A stretch of 64,000 nucleotides of DNA from JBDRHL01 sp043816955 (GCA_043816955.1 JBDRHL010000144.1:1-64000), one strand, 5' to 3'. Counted from the stretch's first letter, positions 15,283-24,584 are shown. Numbers and translations are program-made. Notes: a model not told the origin generated them from the letters alone.

Positions 15283-16317
15283 ATGGAGTATCTGATCCCG
15301 GAGTGGTGGTTTGAGGAGCTTGCGGGGACAGGCATGTGGCTTGTTTTTGTAGCTCTTGTTTTAAGTTTTGCAATCCTGACAAAGGGCGCAGACTGGTTTG
15401 TGGACGGTGCGAGCGGTCTTGCGGTCTGTTCCGGTATTCCGAAGATAATCATCGGAGCAACAATCGTGAGCATCGGGACTACGAGCAGCGAGGCAGCGGT
15501 ATCGGTGATGGCGGCGTTCAGAGGACATTCAGGCCTAGCACTGGGCAACGGGATCGGGTCGGTGATTTGTAATACGGGTTTTATATTCGGGCTGTGCTGC
15601 TGCGTGACGGTTCTGCCGGCGGACAGGTTCATACTGGCGAGGCAGGGATGGGTGCAGTTTGGGTCGGGTGCAGCGTTTGCAGCGTTGTGCTATGTGCTTG
15701 CTGCATTGGGTGTGTTTTCAATCGGCAGAGTGGTTGGAGCGGTACTGCTTGGGGGGCTTTTGTGGTATATGGCTATGTCGGTGCGGTGGGCGCGGCAGCA
15801 TAATCGACAGAACATCGCAAGCGTTTTGAATAACGTGTCGGAACGGTCGAGGAGCAAGATACTGAAGTTTTTGCTGTTATTTGCGGGCGGTCTTGGCCTG
15901 GTGCTTGTCGGCAGCAAGGGGTTGATAGGTTCGGCAAATCAGATATGCCGTTACTACGGAGTGCCTGAGTCTATTATAGCAGCGACGATAGTTGCTTTCG
16001 GGACAAGTCTGCCGGAGCTGGCGACAGCGATTACCAGTATCAGGAAGGGGCATAAGGAACTGCTTTTAGGTAATATTATCGGTGCGAATATTCTGAATAT
16101 TCTTTTTGTTATCGGCGCGTCTGCGGCAGTTACGGATCTGTCGATTTCCCGTCCGTTTTATGTGATTCACCTGCCGGTGCTTGCAGTGATACTGATTCTG
16201 TTTTGTATATATGCGATGACGAGCAGGACGAGCTTTCGCCGGTGGTACGGCGTGCCGCTGCTGGTTATTTACGTGGGGTATGTTGTACTACAGTACGTTG
16301 TTCGGATAGGCTCTTAG
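15283..16317 (+). CDS. Divergent sodium/calcium exchanger family protein
   Basis: 344 residues from the ATG at 15283 (GAGAG just upstream); the frame extends back to a TTG at 15253. About ten membrane helices and two alpha repeats. Alpha-2 is canonical (ATIVAFGTSLPELATAI, GNIIGANILN). Alpha-1 is altered: GTTSSEAAVS instead of GTSxPEL, and GSVICN instead of GSNIFN, though the ion-binding glutamate remains. It begins eight bases after the corrinoid-activase gene and so may share its transcript. Its stop codon overlaps that of convergent fabF. Ion specificity may differ from the canonical antiporter at 1165-2124. Confidence 0.85.
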   Translation: MEYLIPEWWFEELAGTGMWLVFVALVLSFAILTKGADWFVDGASGLAVCSGIPKIIIGATIVSIGTTSSEAAVSVMAAFRGHSGLALGNGIGSVICNTGFIFGLCCCVTVLPADRFILARQGWVQFGSGAAFAALCYVLAALGVFSIGRVVGAVLLGGLLWYMAMSVRWARQHNRQNIASVLNNVSERSRSKILKFLLLFAGGLGLVLVGSKGLIGSANQICRYYGVPESIIAATIVAFGTSLPELATAITSIRKGHKELLLGNIIGANILNILFVIGASAAVTDLSISRPFYVIHLPVLAVILILFCIYAMTSRTSFRRWYGVPLLVIYVGYVVLQYVVRIGS

Positions 16318-17558
16318 AGTTTGCCGATTATAAGGCAGGCGTTATGTCCGCCAAAGCCGAAGGAGTTGCTCATAACAGTATTGAGCTTTGCCTGTCGTGC
16401 ATATTTAGGGACAAAATCCATTTTTGAATCGCATCTTTCGTCAACATTATCGAGATTTATCGTGGGTGGTATGGTTTGCTGTTCGATTGCCTTGGCAGCA
16501 GCGATGAGCTCGACAGCACCGCTGGCTCCAAGCTGGTGGCCCAGGCAGCTTTTTGTGGAACTGACAGCAAGCTTATAGGCATATTGCTTAAAGACGGTAC
16601 TGATAGCGGAGGCCTCGGCAATATCATTAAGCTCGGTGCTTGTGCCGTGCGCGTTTATATAGTCGATGTTTTCCTCGGAGATGCCGGCGTTTTGTAGAGC
16701 AAGCTGCATGGTCCTGGCAGCCCCTTTGCCATCAGGAATAGGAGCGGTGATATGGTGGGCATCATCTGTGGCGGCATAGCCGAGGAGTTCAGCGTAGATT
16801 TTTGCGTTTCGTTTTTTTGCGTGTTGAAGCTCTTCAAGTATAAGGACGCCTGCACCTTCGGCAAGGACGAAGCCGTCCCGATCCCTATCAAAAGGCCTGG
16901 AGGCAATTTGGGGGGTATCGTTTTTAGTACTAAGTGACTTCAGTGCACAGAATGAGGCAAGCCCGACTGGTGTTACGGCAGCTTCGGAACCGCCTGTGAT
17001 CATAATGTCGGATCTGCCGGTAATGATAGAATAATAAGCTTCCCCGATAGCATGGCTTCCGGATGCGCATGCGCTGACGATGCAGATATTCGGTCCCTGC
17101 AGTCCGTACATGATTGCGATTGAGCCGCCGGCGGCGTTTCCCATAAGCTTTGGGACGCAGAAGGGTGAGACTTTGCCCGGGCCTTTTTCAAGGAGCCTGA
17201 TGTGCTGCTCTTCGATTTCCTTTATGCCTCCGATGCCAGTTCCGATAATAGCTCCCATTCTTGTCGAGTCTTCATTCGGGAAGTCGATGCCGGAATCTTT
17301 TACGGCCTGAACGGCGGAAGCAACGGCGAACTGGGTGAACCTGTCCATTCGCTTTCCATCCCGCTGAGGGATGTAATTTTCGATTTTGAAGCTTTTTACT
17401 TCTCCGCCAAATCTGACGGTAAATTCGGAGGCATCAAAGAGATCAATTGGTCCAACACCGCTTTTTCCATGAATGAGTGCGTCGAAAAGTTCGTCTGGTG
17501 ATTCACCCAAGGCGGTAACGCAACCCAGGCCGGTAATGGCGACTCGCCGTTTATCCAT
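16314..17558 (-). CDS. fabF: 3-oxoacyl-ACP synthase II (KAS II)
   Basis: 414 residues, the usual length. FabF extends acyl-ACP by condensing it with malonyl-ACP in the cytoplasm. The thiolase-fold triad is complete: Cys164 in SACASGSHA, His in NAHGTSTELND and His in FGFGGHN. The start MDKRRVAITGLGCVTALG matches the family. It is the last gene of the rpmF-plsX-fab operon, 14 bases after acpP. Its stop codon interlocks with that of the convergent exchanger gene (16314-16317). Confidence 0.97.
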   Translation of the reverse strand: MDKRRVAITGLGCVTALGESPDELFDALIHGKSGVGPIDLFDASEFTVRFGGEVKSFKIENYIPQRDGKRMDRFTQFAVASAVQAVKDSGIDFPNEDSTRMGAIIGTGIGGIKEIEEQHIRLLEKGPGKVSPFCVPKLMGNAAGGSIAIMYGLQGPNICIVSACASGSHAIGEAYYSIITGRSDIMITGGSEAAVTPVGLASFCALKSLSTKNDTPQIASRPFDRDRDGFVLAEGAGVLILEELQHAKKRNAKIYAELLGYAATDDAHHITAPIPDGKGAARTMQLALQNAGISEENIDYINAHGTSTELNDIAEASAISTVFKQYAYKLAVSSTKSCLGHQLGASGAVELIAAAKAIEQQTIPPTINLDNVDERCDSKMDFVPKYARQAKLNTVMSNSFGFGGHNACLIIGKL

Positions 17559-17572
17559 GATTGGTTAATTGC

Positions 17573-17842
17573 CTAATTTTCTTTTTTTGATTTTGCTACA
17601 TTGACAATGTAATCGATAGCGGCCCCAACGGTCTGAATTTTTTCAGCTTCTTCGTCCGGGATGCTCATGTCGAACTCATCTTCAAACTCCATAACAAGTT
17701 CGACCGTATCGAGGGAATCGGCATTTAGGTCATTGATGAACGATGTTTCCCTTGTTATTTCGGACTTGTCGACACCCATTTGCTCACTGATGATATCGAT
17801 AACCTTTGTTTCAATCTGATGCACATCTACATCTGCGCCCAC
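17573..17842 (-). CDS. acpP: Acyl carrier protein
   Basis: 89 residues from a GTG start at 17842, placed seven bases behind a strong GGAGG. The longer open frame begins upstream of that site and is not used. Ser43 in [18 protein letters not shown] receives 4'-phosphopantetheine; helix II is intact, and the protein is acidic as expected. It carries growing fatty acids for the neighbouring Fab enzymes. The N-terminus is ~10 residues longer than in E. coli. An internal promoter lies in the 128-base gap before it, consistent with the high amount of ACP cells need. Confidence 0.97.
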   Translation of the reverse strand: MGADVDVHQIETKVIDIISEQMGVDKSEITRETSFINDLNADSLDTVELVMEFEDEFDMSIPDEEAEKIQTVGAAIDYIVNVAKSKKEN

Positions 17843-17924
17843 TTGTGTACCTCCTTGTGAGTTAAGACATTTTATCACAGTTATTTACGTTTGTACAGTT
17901 AATCCGGTATCACATTCGAGGGGT

Positions 17925-17953
17925 ACTATACCTATGTGCCCGGAAAGTTTCAA
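17925..17953 (-). promoter_or_regulatory. Internal promoter for acpP-fabF
   Basis: On the minus strand TTGAAA (17953-17948), 17 bases, TATAGT (17930-17925). The predicted transcript starts about 75 bases before the acpP start codon. It lies inside the fab operon, between fabG and acpP. Confidence 0.5.
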
Positions 17954-17970
17954 ACAATTTTTTTTGATTT

Positions 17971-18708
17971 TTACATTGCCATTCCGCCGTCAACACAGAG
18001 GACCTGGCCAGTGATATAGCCGGAATCGTCGTGAGCGAGAAAGGCAATAGCTTTGGCGACATCTTCGACGGTGCCGAATTTTCTGGCAGGAATCATCTGT
18101 TTTGCGGCATCCTTGACGGGTTCAGGCAGAACGTCAGTCATATCGGTGATAATAAAGCCCGGCGCGACGCAGTTTACGGTAATATTTTTCTTTGCGACCT
18201 CTCTAGCGAGGGATTTTGACATGCCGATGAGTGCAGCTTTGCTTGCGGCATAATTGCTCTGGCCGGCGTTTCCCATAACAGCGGCTACAGAACTTAATGA
18301 AATAATTCTACCGAACCTGTTTTTAATCATTGATCTAAGGGCGAATTTAGCGGCAAAGTAAGCGGCACGGAAATTTACATTCATAACCTTGTCGAGGTCC
18401 TGTTCGCTCATTTGCATCATAAGGCCGTCACGTGTAATTCCGGCGTTGTTTACGAGTATTGCGATTCCGCCGTGTTCCTGTGCGAGCTGGTCAATTGCCT
18501 GGCCGAGTTGTGCAGTGTCGGTAATGTCCAGACATTTCGTTATAACGGAATAGCCGGCGTTTTTAACGACAACCTGGAGCTCATCAAGGAGTTCCTGGTT
18601 AATATCAAGGCCTGCGACGATTCTTCCCTGCTGGAGCAGCTGGATTACGGTTGCGCGACCAATTCCCCTGGCAGCACCGGTTACAACAGCCAAATTTTGC
18701 TCTGACAT
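17971..18708 (-). CDS. fabG: 3-oxoacyl-ACP reductase
   Basis: 245-residue short-chain dehydrogenase. The NADPH-binding motif TGAARGIGRA (residues 10-19), NNAG near 88, and the catalytic Ser with Tyr-x3-Lys (YAASK) are present. It reduces 3-oxoacyl-ACP in fatty-acid elongation. AAGGAG precedes the ATG at a good distance. It sits between fabD and acpP, in the classical gene order. Confidence 0.96.
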   Translation of the reverse strand: MSEQNLAVVTGAARGIGRATVIQLLQQGRIVAGLDINQELLDELQVVVKNAGYSVITKCLDITDTAQLGQAIDQLAQEHGGIAILVNNAGITRDGLMMQMSEQDLDKVMNVNFRAAYFAAKFALRSMIKNRFGRIISLSSVAAVMGNAGQSNYAASKAALIGMSKSLAREVAKKNITVNCVAPGFIITDMTDVLPEPVKDAAKQMIPARKFGTVEDVAKAIAFLAHDDSGYITGQVLCVDGGMAM

Positions 18709-18761
18709 TGTTTTGATCTCCTTATCCGGCAGCTTAGTCTTCTCAAACGCGGCGCCGTATT

Positions 18762-19709
18762 CTATATCAACTGATCGAGAGATTGCAAATCACTTATGTT
18801 GAAGACCTTAGTTTTTCTGCTTATTTTTTTCATAAGGCCTGTGAGCACCCTGCCTGGTCCGATTTCATAAAACTGTTCGATACCGTCAGTTAGGAGTTTT
18901 TCCATACATTTCTGCCAGAAGATCGGCTGGACGAGCTGTGTGGTCAGGCCATCGGCGATCTGCTGGGGTGAGGTATAATATTGCGCATTTATGTTGGCGA
19001 TTATCCTGGTATTGGCGGGCGGGCGGATGTTGATACTGCTGATAGCCTGTGCAAGCGAGTTTGCAGCGGGCGTCATCATCGAAGTATGGAAGGCACCTGC
19101 TACCTTGAGTTTGACAGCTTTGATTGCGCCATATTTTTCGGCAAGTTCAACAGCTCTGCTACATGGTTCGAGTTCCCCTGACAGAACGATCTGGCCTGGG
19201 CAGTTGAAGTTTGCGGGCACCAACAGGTCGCCTTGTGCAGCTTCGGAGCAGAGCTGTATCGCTTTTTCTTCATCGAGTCCGAGGATTGTTACCATGGCCC
19301 CAGCAGATGCGTCTGCGGCGGCCTGCATGGCGCTGGCGCGTTTTTGGACGAGGGTCAAAGCATCGTCGAAGGTCATAACGCCAGCGGCATAAAGGGCGGT
19401 GTATTCACCGAGGCTCAGGCCTGCGGTAACAGCAGGTTTTTTTTGAAACGCGGGGGATTTTGTTTTTAGGACTTCGAGAATTGCAGCACTTGTCAGGAAG
19501 ATGGCCGGCTGGGAAATGCTGGTGGCGTTGAGCTTTTCTTCAGGGCCATGAAAGCAGATATCCGCAAGATCGTATCCAAGGATGCTGCCAGCTTTTTCGA
19601 AAAGCTGCGCGGCTTCGCGGTGGGCGTGTACAATATCCTTTGCCATGCCGACGGTCTGTGCACCCTGGCCTGGAAAGATAAAAGCAGTTTTTTCATCAGT
19701 TATAATCAT
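18762..19709 (-). CDS. fabD: Malonyl-CoA:ACP transacylase
   Basis: 315 residues, starting at the ATG at 19709; the open frame runs 40 codons further into fabH but that extension is out of family. FPGQGAQTVGM (12-22), the nucleophile Ser99 in GLSLGEYTAL and the His of GAFHTSMM identify it. It loads malonyl groups onto ACP for FabH and FabF. The gap to fabH is 23 bases and no clear Shine-Dalgarno is seen, so translation may be coupled to fabH. Confidence 0.95.
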   Translation of the reverse strand: MIITDEKTAFIFPGQGAQTVGMAKDIVHAHREAAQLFEKAGSILGYDLADICFHGPEEKLNATSISQPAIFLTSAAILEVLKTKSPAFQKKPAVTAGLSLGEYTALYAAGVMTFDDALTLVQKRASAMQAAADASAGAMVTILGLDEEKAIQLCSEAAQGDLLVPANFNCPGQIVLSGELEPCSRAVELAEKYGAIKAVKLKVAGAFHTSMMTPAANSLAQAISSINIRPPANTRIIANINAQYYTSPQQIADGLTTQLVQPIFWQKCMEKLLTDGIEQFYEIGPGRVLTGLMKKISRKTKVFNISDLQSLDQLI

Positions 19710-19732
19710 TTTTTGCAAGAAAATCCGGTTTG

Positions 19733-20752
19733 TCAGACTTCGACGATAGTAGCGCCCCAGGTAAGGCCTGCCCCAAAAGCGACGAGAATGACGACGTCGC
19801 CGCGGCGGATTCTGCCCTGTTTTCTGCACTCGTCAAAAGCAAGTGGTATGGAGGCGGCAGAAGTATTTCCATAATTAGTGATATTGATGAATACTTTTTC
19901 ATCTGGAAGACAGAGTCTTTTGGCGGCGGATTCAATGATCCTGGCGTTCATCTGGTGTGATACCACCATATCTATGTCATCGACGGTAAGGCCGCAGTGC
20001 TCGAGGCAGTCGGTAACAAGCTCGACAATTCTTCTGACAGCGAGCTGGTAAACTTCCCTGCCTTGTATCTGCATGTATTTTTTGTCCGGGTCATCAAGTT
20101 CGCGGTTTGCAGGATGTCGTGATCCGTAAGCCTGGCAGTTAAGAGCTTTCCAGTGCCTGCCGTCCGAGGCGAGTCTGCTGTAAATTACTCCTCTGCGGCC
20201 GTCTTCGGCTCGTTGGAGCACTGCTGCCCCTGCGGCATCGCCGAAGAGTATGCAGCTTGTCCGGTCCTGGTAATTAGTGATCTTGCTTAATGTTTCTGCA
20301 CCTATTACGAGGGCGTTTTTGTATTTTCCCGCGGCGATAAACTGATGGACAATCTCAAGTGCGTATACGAATCCACTACAGGCGGCAGCGATGTCAAAGG
20401 CAAAGGCATTTGTGGCGTGGAGATTTCTCTGGACGAAGCAGGCAGTTGAGGGGAAAACCATTTCGGGCGTGATAGTAGCCACGATGATCAGATCAAGTTC
20501 GGCGGCGCTGAGACGGGCGTCGAGGAGAGCTTTTTTGGCCGCTTCAGTAGCCAGGGTAGCGGTGGACTCATTATCAGCAGCGATATGGCGTACTTTTATG
20601 CCTGTTCTTGTAGTGATCCAGTCGTCAGATGTATCTACCATTCTGGTGAAGTCGTCATTTGTAAGGACCTTGAGAGGGGCAAAAGAGCCTGTTCCAGTGA
20701 TGATGGCACGATATGGAGCGGTATCCTCAGGGAATGGAGCCTTATTCATCAC
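19733..20752 (-). CDS. fabH: 3-oxoacyl-ACP synthase III (KAS III)
   Basis: 339 residues. FabH starts fatty-acid synthesis by condensing acetyl-CoA (or a branched primer) with malonyl-ACP. The catalytic Cys125 is in DIAAACSGFVYAL, the His in SHQMN (usually PHQAN) and the Asn in NYGNTSAASIP. The first 14 residues are an extension before the conserved YRAIITGTGSFAP. The gene overlaps the end of plsX by 11 bases, indicating translational coupling. Confidence 0.95.
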   Translation of the reverse strand: MMNKAPFPEDTAPYRAIITGTGSFAPLKVLTNDDFTRMVDTSDDWITTRTGIKVRHIAADNESTATLATEAAKKALLDARLSAAELDLIIVATITPEMVFPSTACFVQRNLHATNAFAFDIAAACSGFVYALEIVHQFIAAGKYKNALVIGAETLSKITNYQDRTSCILFGDAAGAAVLQRAEDGRRGVIYSRLASDGRHWKALNCQAYGSRHPANRELDDPDKKYMQIQGREVYQLAVRRIVELVTDCLEHCGLTVDDIDMVVSHQMNARIIESAAKRLCLPDEKVFINITNYGNTSAASIPLAFDECRKQGRIRRGDVVILVAFGAGLTWGATIVEV

Positions 20753-21755
20753 AGGCCTTTACAGAACTATCGGACAGATGTTTACCGATATGGTCGTTAA
20801 CCTTTATAGTGTGAAACTTTCTGGCGGCAAGGATGGCGTTTTTTATAGTTCTGCTTTTGCTTGCACCATGGCAGATTAGGGCAGTTCCATTTACGCCGAG
20901 CAGGAGAGCACCGCCATATTCATGGTAGTCATATTTTTTGTATATTCTGGTCATAATGGGCTTGAACTTCATGGCGAGGCGAAGTTTTTCCTGCTGGAGC
21001 TCAAATTTAATTGCCTTGAACAATCCATCAACGAGTCCTTCGGTAAGCTTAAGCACGACATTTCCAACGAAGCCGTCACAAACGGCGACATCACAGATCC
21101 CCTTGAAGATATCTGTTCCTTCTATGTTTCCGATGAAATTGAGTTTTGTGTCCGACTTTATCATTTCGCGTGCTTTTTTTACGATTTCGTTTCCCTTGGC
21201 GTCCTCCTGCCCGATGCTCATTACCCCGATTCTTGGGTTTTCTATGCCAAGCAGGTGTCTTGAATACATCAAAGCCATAACAGCATACTGGTAAAGGTTT
21301 ATGGGTTTGCAGGCAATGTTGGCGCCGACGTCACACATTGTGACCGGTCCTTCAAAGGTGGGGAAGACAACGGCGATTCCGGGTCTGTTTACAAGGGGCA
21401 GGTTTCTCATTCTCATCTGACATGCGGCGACGCAGGCCCCTGTATTTCCAGCAGAGATAACGGCGTCGGCCTGACCTTCGGAGGCGAGTTTTGCCATGAC
21501 CGCTATTGAGCTGTGTTTTTTCTTCCGAAGGGCGTCAATGGGGGTCTCATCCATAGTGATGATTTCGGGCGCATCCACTATTCGAACGGCCCTGGGCCGA
21601 TGTTCGAGCAAGGGCAGGTGATCCTCAAGGGTCTGCTGAACTCCTATCAGAATCAACTCATCATCCGGGGAGAGTGCGTCGACGGCTTCCAGTGCTCCTG
21701 CGACTATTTCATCGGGGGCATTATCGCCACCCATTGCGTCTATTGCGATTCGCAT
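20742..21755 (-). CDS. plsX: Phosphate acyltransferase PlsX
   Basis: 337 residues starting MRIAIDAMGGDNAPDEIV, the family hallmark. PlsX makes acyl-phosphate from acyl-ACP for phospholipid synthesis at the membrane surface. SAGNTGA, VCDGFVGNVVLKLTEG and YGGALLLGVNG are all conserved. It starts two bases after rpmF ends and overlaps fabH, the order found in many bacteria. The C-terminal ~15 residues are variable. Confidence 0.96.
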   Translation of the reverse strand: MRIAIDAMGGDNAPDEIVAGALEAVDALSPDDELILIGVQQTLEDHLPLLEHRPRAVRIVDAPEIITMDETPIDALRKKKHSSIAVMAKLASEGQADAVISAGNTGACVAACQMRMRNLPLVNRPGIAVVFPTFEGPVTMCDVGANIACKPINLYQYAVMALMYSRHLLGIENPRIGVMSIGQEDAKGNEIVKKAREMIKSDTKLNFIGNIEGTDIFKGICDVAVCDGFVGNVVLKLTEGLVDGLFKAIKFELQQEKLRLAMKFKPIMTRIYKKYDYHEYGGALLLGVNGTALICHGASKSRTIKNAILAARKFHTIKVNDHIGKHLSDSSVKACDE

Positions 21756-21757
21756 TT

Positions 21758-21946
21758 TCAGCTCGTTTCCTCCTTGGCGAGCTTGAGCGTAATTTTGGGA
21801 TTAACATATCCGCAATTAGAACACGAAGCATGAGGCAATTTTGCATTGTCACACCGGGGGCAGACGGAATAGTTAACCGGTTTGAGCCGATGGTGGCTGC
21901 GGCGTGTTCTGGTTCTGCTCCTGCTGGTTTTTTTTACCGGCAACAT
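21758..21946 (-). CDS. rpmF: 50S ribosomal protein L32
   Basis: 62 residues with KKTSRSRTRTRRSHH at the N-terminus and a zinc ribbon made by CPRC and CSNC. It is the first gene of the operon that couples ribosome and membrane synthesis (rpmF-plsX-fabH). GGAG lies ten bases before the ATG. The N-terminus MLPV replaces the usual MAVP. Confidence 0.96.
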   Translation of the reverse strand: MLPVKKTSRSRTRTRRSHHRLKPVNYSVCPRCDNAKLPHASCSNCGYVNPKITLKLAKEETS

Positions 21947-22304
21947 AGGTAATTAACTCCACAAATGACCAAGAATCAGTAACGGAAACAGGATTAAATA
22001 GTTAATTGGGGGATGATTGTCAAGGGAAATTTGTTAAAGAGTGGGGGGTGAAATTTCGGTCAGGTGAGGGGCGTTAAGGAGGTCGGGAGAGCAGGGGGGT
22101 TTCATTAAAAGGAATAAGGCGATGGCTATTATCGAGATAGTTTTTAAGGATCAAGCCTGATGCGGAGCAACTATTTGATCTTCAGGTTTAGTTTTATGGT
22201 TGAAATATTTTTCTCAATAGGGTAAAAACAGTGATAGTGTACGGCGGTTTTGCGTGATATAATTAATTTTTTGCATAAATGCATAGATTTCTGGGTTTTA
22301 TATT
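21947..22304. other. Divergent intergenic region, rpmF side and SPOR-like side
   Basis: It holds the fab operon promoter (listed separately) on the minus strand. Towards the plus-strand gene a TATAAT occurs at 22258-22263 but with a poor -35. I see nothing else between 22030 and 22250. Confidence 0.5.
21995..22023 (-). promoter_or_regulatory. Promoter of the rpmF-plsX-fab operon
   Basis: On the minus strand a perfect TTGACA (22023-22018), 17 bases, TATTTA (22000-21995). Transcription would start near 21988, about 42 bases before rpmF. No FapR-like or other palindrome is evident around it. Confidence 0.65.
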
Positions 22305-23054
22305 ATGGCTCGGGGCAGGCTGTCTCCTCTTTACGAAGCAATGAGCAAGAGTCGGCGGAAGACCGGCGGTGACAAAGGCTCAGGTCTGTTTTGGTCGAAA
22401 CAAAAAGATGGCGGGATGGTGAAAGAAAGCGGCCTGGCGGCCAGTTGGCGTAAAAGGCCGAAACTGGTGCTTTTTAACGCGGGCCGAGTGGAGTTGTCGC
22501 TGCCTTACCCAATAGCGGTAACGGTGGTTCTGGTTTTGCTTCTTGTAATCCTCGGGGTGTTTCGGCTGGGCCAGCGCAGCAGGAGGGCAGGGGGCGGCGG
22601 GTTTGATAGTGACTTAAGGTACAGCGAGGCGGCATTGGAAGAGCCAACGGCGATGCCTGCTGGTGGTGTCAGGACGGAGGGGGGCAGGGCAGCGAGCGGC
22701 AAAGCGGCTGTGGTGCTGCCTGAGATGGTTACTGCTGAGAGCAGCGGGACCGGTGAATCACAAGGGACGGGCAACAATGTGATAGTGCTGGTGGAATATG
22801 CGACGCGTGCCCAGCTTGTGCCGGTTCGGGATTACTTTGCGAGTAAGGGTATTGAGACTGAAATAATTGCGGAGGGGGGGCGATATTTTCTGGTTACAAA
22901 GAACCGTTACCAGAATCCGGATAAAGAAGGAACCGACGGATATGCGACGAAACAAAAGATAATCGAAGCCGGCAGGGGATACAAGGCACCGGAAGGCTAC
23001 GAGACATTTGCGCCTCGTCTGTTTAGTGATGCATACGGTAAAAAAGTAAAGTAG
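22305..23054 (+). CDS. Single-pass membrane protein with SPOR-like C-terminus
   Basis: 249 residues. A basic cytoplasmic region of about 70 residues, one membrane helix (about 73-92, AVTVVLVLLLVILGVFRLG), a Gly/Ala/Glu-rich linker, and a C-terminal domain (about 155-235). That domain starts NNVIVLVEYATRAQLVPVRD and continues with GIETEIIAEGGRYFLVTKNR, the beta-alpha-beta pattern of SPOR-type peptidoglycan-binding or related domains. It probably sits in the inner membrane with the C-terminus outside. Twelve bases separate it from the small basic protein gene. The SPOR relationship is a guess from the secondary-structure pattern. Confidence 0.6.
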   Translation: MARGRLSPLYEAMSKSRRKTGGDKGSGLFWSKQKDGGMVKESGLAASWRKRPKLVLFNAGRVELSLPYPIAVTVVLVLLLVILGVFRLGQRSRRAGGGGFDSDLRYSEAALEEPTAMPAGGVRTEGGRAASGKAAVVLPEMVTAESSGTGESQGTGNNVIVLVEYATRAQLVPVRDYFASKGIETEIIAEGGRYFLVTKNRYQNPDKEGTDGYATKQKIIEAGRGYKAPEGYETFAPRLFSDAYGKKVK

Positions 23055-23072
23055 TTTTTTGGAGAGATGTTG

Positions 23073-23324
23073 ATGTCAATAGATCGTTCGTTGAAAATCA
23101 GAGGCGCTCTGCGCAGGCATCGCAATGTACTGTCGCGTGGGGAGCGTATCGAGCAGCTTAAAACGGAAGAGCGCTGGTCTGACGGCAATAGTGTTTTCGG
23201 GCTGGTTAAGGTTGCACACCGGATGTCTCATGCAGGGCGAAAGGAGAAGGCTGAGGAGGCTGCGGCTCAGGCAATTGCAGGTTCAGAACAACCTGTTGCC
23301 GGGGAAGAAAAGAAGGCTGAGTGA
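23073..23324 (+). CDS. PVC-type small basic protein (TIGR04137-like)
   Basis: 83 residues. The first 50 match the small basic protein found across Planctomycetes, Verrucomicrobia and Chlamydiae: MSIDRSLKIRGALRRHRNVL, then RGERIEQLKTEERWSDGNSV and FGLVKV. The family is thought to be ribosome- or RNA-associated, but its role is not established. The C-terminal ~30 residues are Ala/Glu-rich and variable. The ATG at 23073 is six bases behind GGAGAG; an in-frame ATG at 23067 is too close to that site. It is a useful taxonomic marker for this window. Confidence 0.8.
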   Translation: MSIDRSLKIRGALRRHRNVLSRGERIEQLKTEERWSDGNSVFGLVKVAHRMSHAGRKEKAEEAAAQAIAGSEQPVAGEEKKAE

Positions 23325-23474
23325 TCCGGCATTTTTCAGAATTATGTCAAGAAGCGAGATGTCGCCTTTTTGTAGCTTTTTAGAGAAGATAAAAGGGCGG
23401 CATTTTGCTTTTGATCGCAGGGCAGGGGGGTTTGGTGTGCAGAAAAAAGGAGATAAGATATTGAGAGCAGGGCA

Positions 23475-24584
23475 ATGAGAAAAATTCTGGCTGATCGGAC
23501 GAAGGTAATTGATGCAAGCGGTATCCGGCGGGTTTTTGCTTTAGCGTCACAGATGAAAGATCCGATCAATTTTTCGATAGGTCAGCCGGATTTTGATGTG
23601 CCAGATGAATTGAAATCAGCGGCGATCAGGGCTATTGAATCGGGGGCGAACAAGTATACGCAGACAGCGGGGGAGGATTCTTTACGGGAGAAAATATCAT
23701 CGCATGTTGTGAACGAGTTCGGCTGGCCGGACTGCAGGGTGCTGGTGACAAGCGGGGTAAGCGGGGGGCTGCTGCTTGTGTTTATGGCGCTTGTTAATCC
23801 TGGTGATGAGGTAATAATGGTGGATCCTTATTTTGTGATCTACAAACATATCGTCCGGATGCTTGGAGGCAGGTGTGTATTCGTGGAGAGCTATCCGGAT
23901 TTTGAATTGCCGGTAACCGGCATTAAAACTGCGATAACAGACAGGACCAAGATGATAATAGTTAATTCCCCCGCGAATCCGACGGGTGTGGTATATAGTG
24001 CAGGTGAGCTTCAGCAGCTTGCAGAGGTTGCGGCGGCGCGTGATATAATCGTGATGAGCGACGAGATATACGAGAAGTTCTGTTATGACGGCCCGTGCGC
24101 AAGTATCTGCCGATACTACAGCCGGACAATTCTTTTGCGCGGTTTCGGGAAGGCTTACGGGATGACGGGTTGGCGTATGGGCTACGCAGCGGTAAATGAA
24201 AGCCTGAAAGATGTGCTCGAGGAGATGACCAAGATTCAGCAGTATACGTTCGTCTGTGCGCCATCAGCGTTTCAGCATGCTGCTGCGGCGGCGCTGGACT
24301 ATGATATGAGCGGTTTTGTGGCGGGATACCGGAAAAAGCGTGATATGATTTACGCCGGGCTGAAGGACAAGTTTGAAGTGGTCCGGCCTGGGGGGGCGTT
24401 TTATATTTTCGTCAAGGCACCGGGGGGATCGGGGACGAAATTTGTGGAAAAGGCAATAGCAAACAGGGTTCTTGTTATTCCCGGCAATGTTTTCAGTGAG
24501 AAAGATACGCACTTTCGAGTAAGCTACGCAACAAGTGACGAAAAGATTGCCAGGGGGATTGAGATTCTTAACAGTATCGGGTAA
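23475..24584 (+). CDS. PLP-dependent aminotransferase, class I/II
   Basis: 369 residues of the AspC-like fold-type I family. NFSIGQPDFDVP near 35, the aromatic stacking region, NPTGVVY near 167, SDEIYEKF near 197 and the PLP-binding Lys226 in RGFGKAYGMTGWRMGY are all present, as is the substrate-carboxylate Arg near the C-terminus (FRVSYA). It transfers amino groups from an amino acid to a 2-oxo acid in the cytoplasm; the substrate cannot be read. It is shorter than AspC, close to the archaeal/thermophile subgroup. No biosynthetic partner is adjacent. Confidence 0.88.
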   Translation: MRKILADRTKVIDASGIRRVFALASQMKDPINFSIGQPDFDVPDELKSAAIRAIESGANKYTQTAGEDSLREKISSHVVNEFGWPDCRVLVTSGVSGGLLLVFMALVNPGDEVIMVDPYFVIYKHIVRMLGGRCVFVESYPDFELPVTGIKTAITDRTKMIIVNSPANPTGVVYSAGELQQLAEVAAARDIIVMSDEIYEKFCYDGPCASICRYYSRTILLRGFGKAYGMTGWRMGYAAVNESLKDVLEEMTKIQQYTFVCAPSAFQHAAAAALDYDMSGFVAGYRKKRDMIYAGLKDKFEVVRPGGAFYIFVKAPGGSGTKFVEKAIANRVLVIPGNVFSEKDTHFRVSYATSDEKIARGIEILNSIG

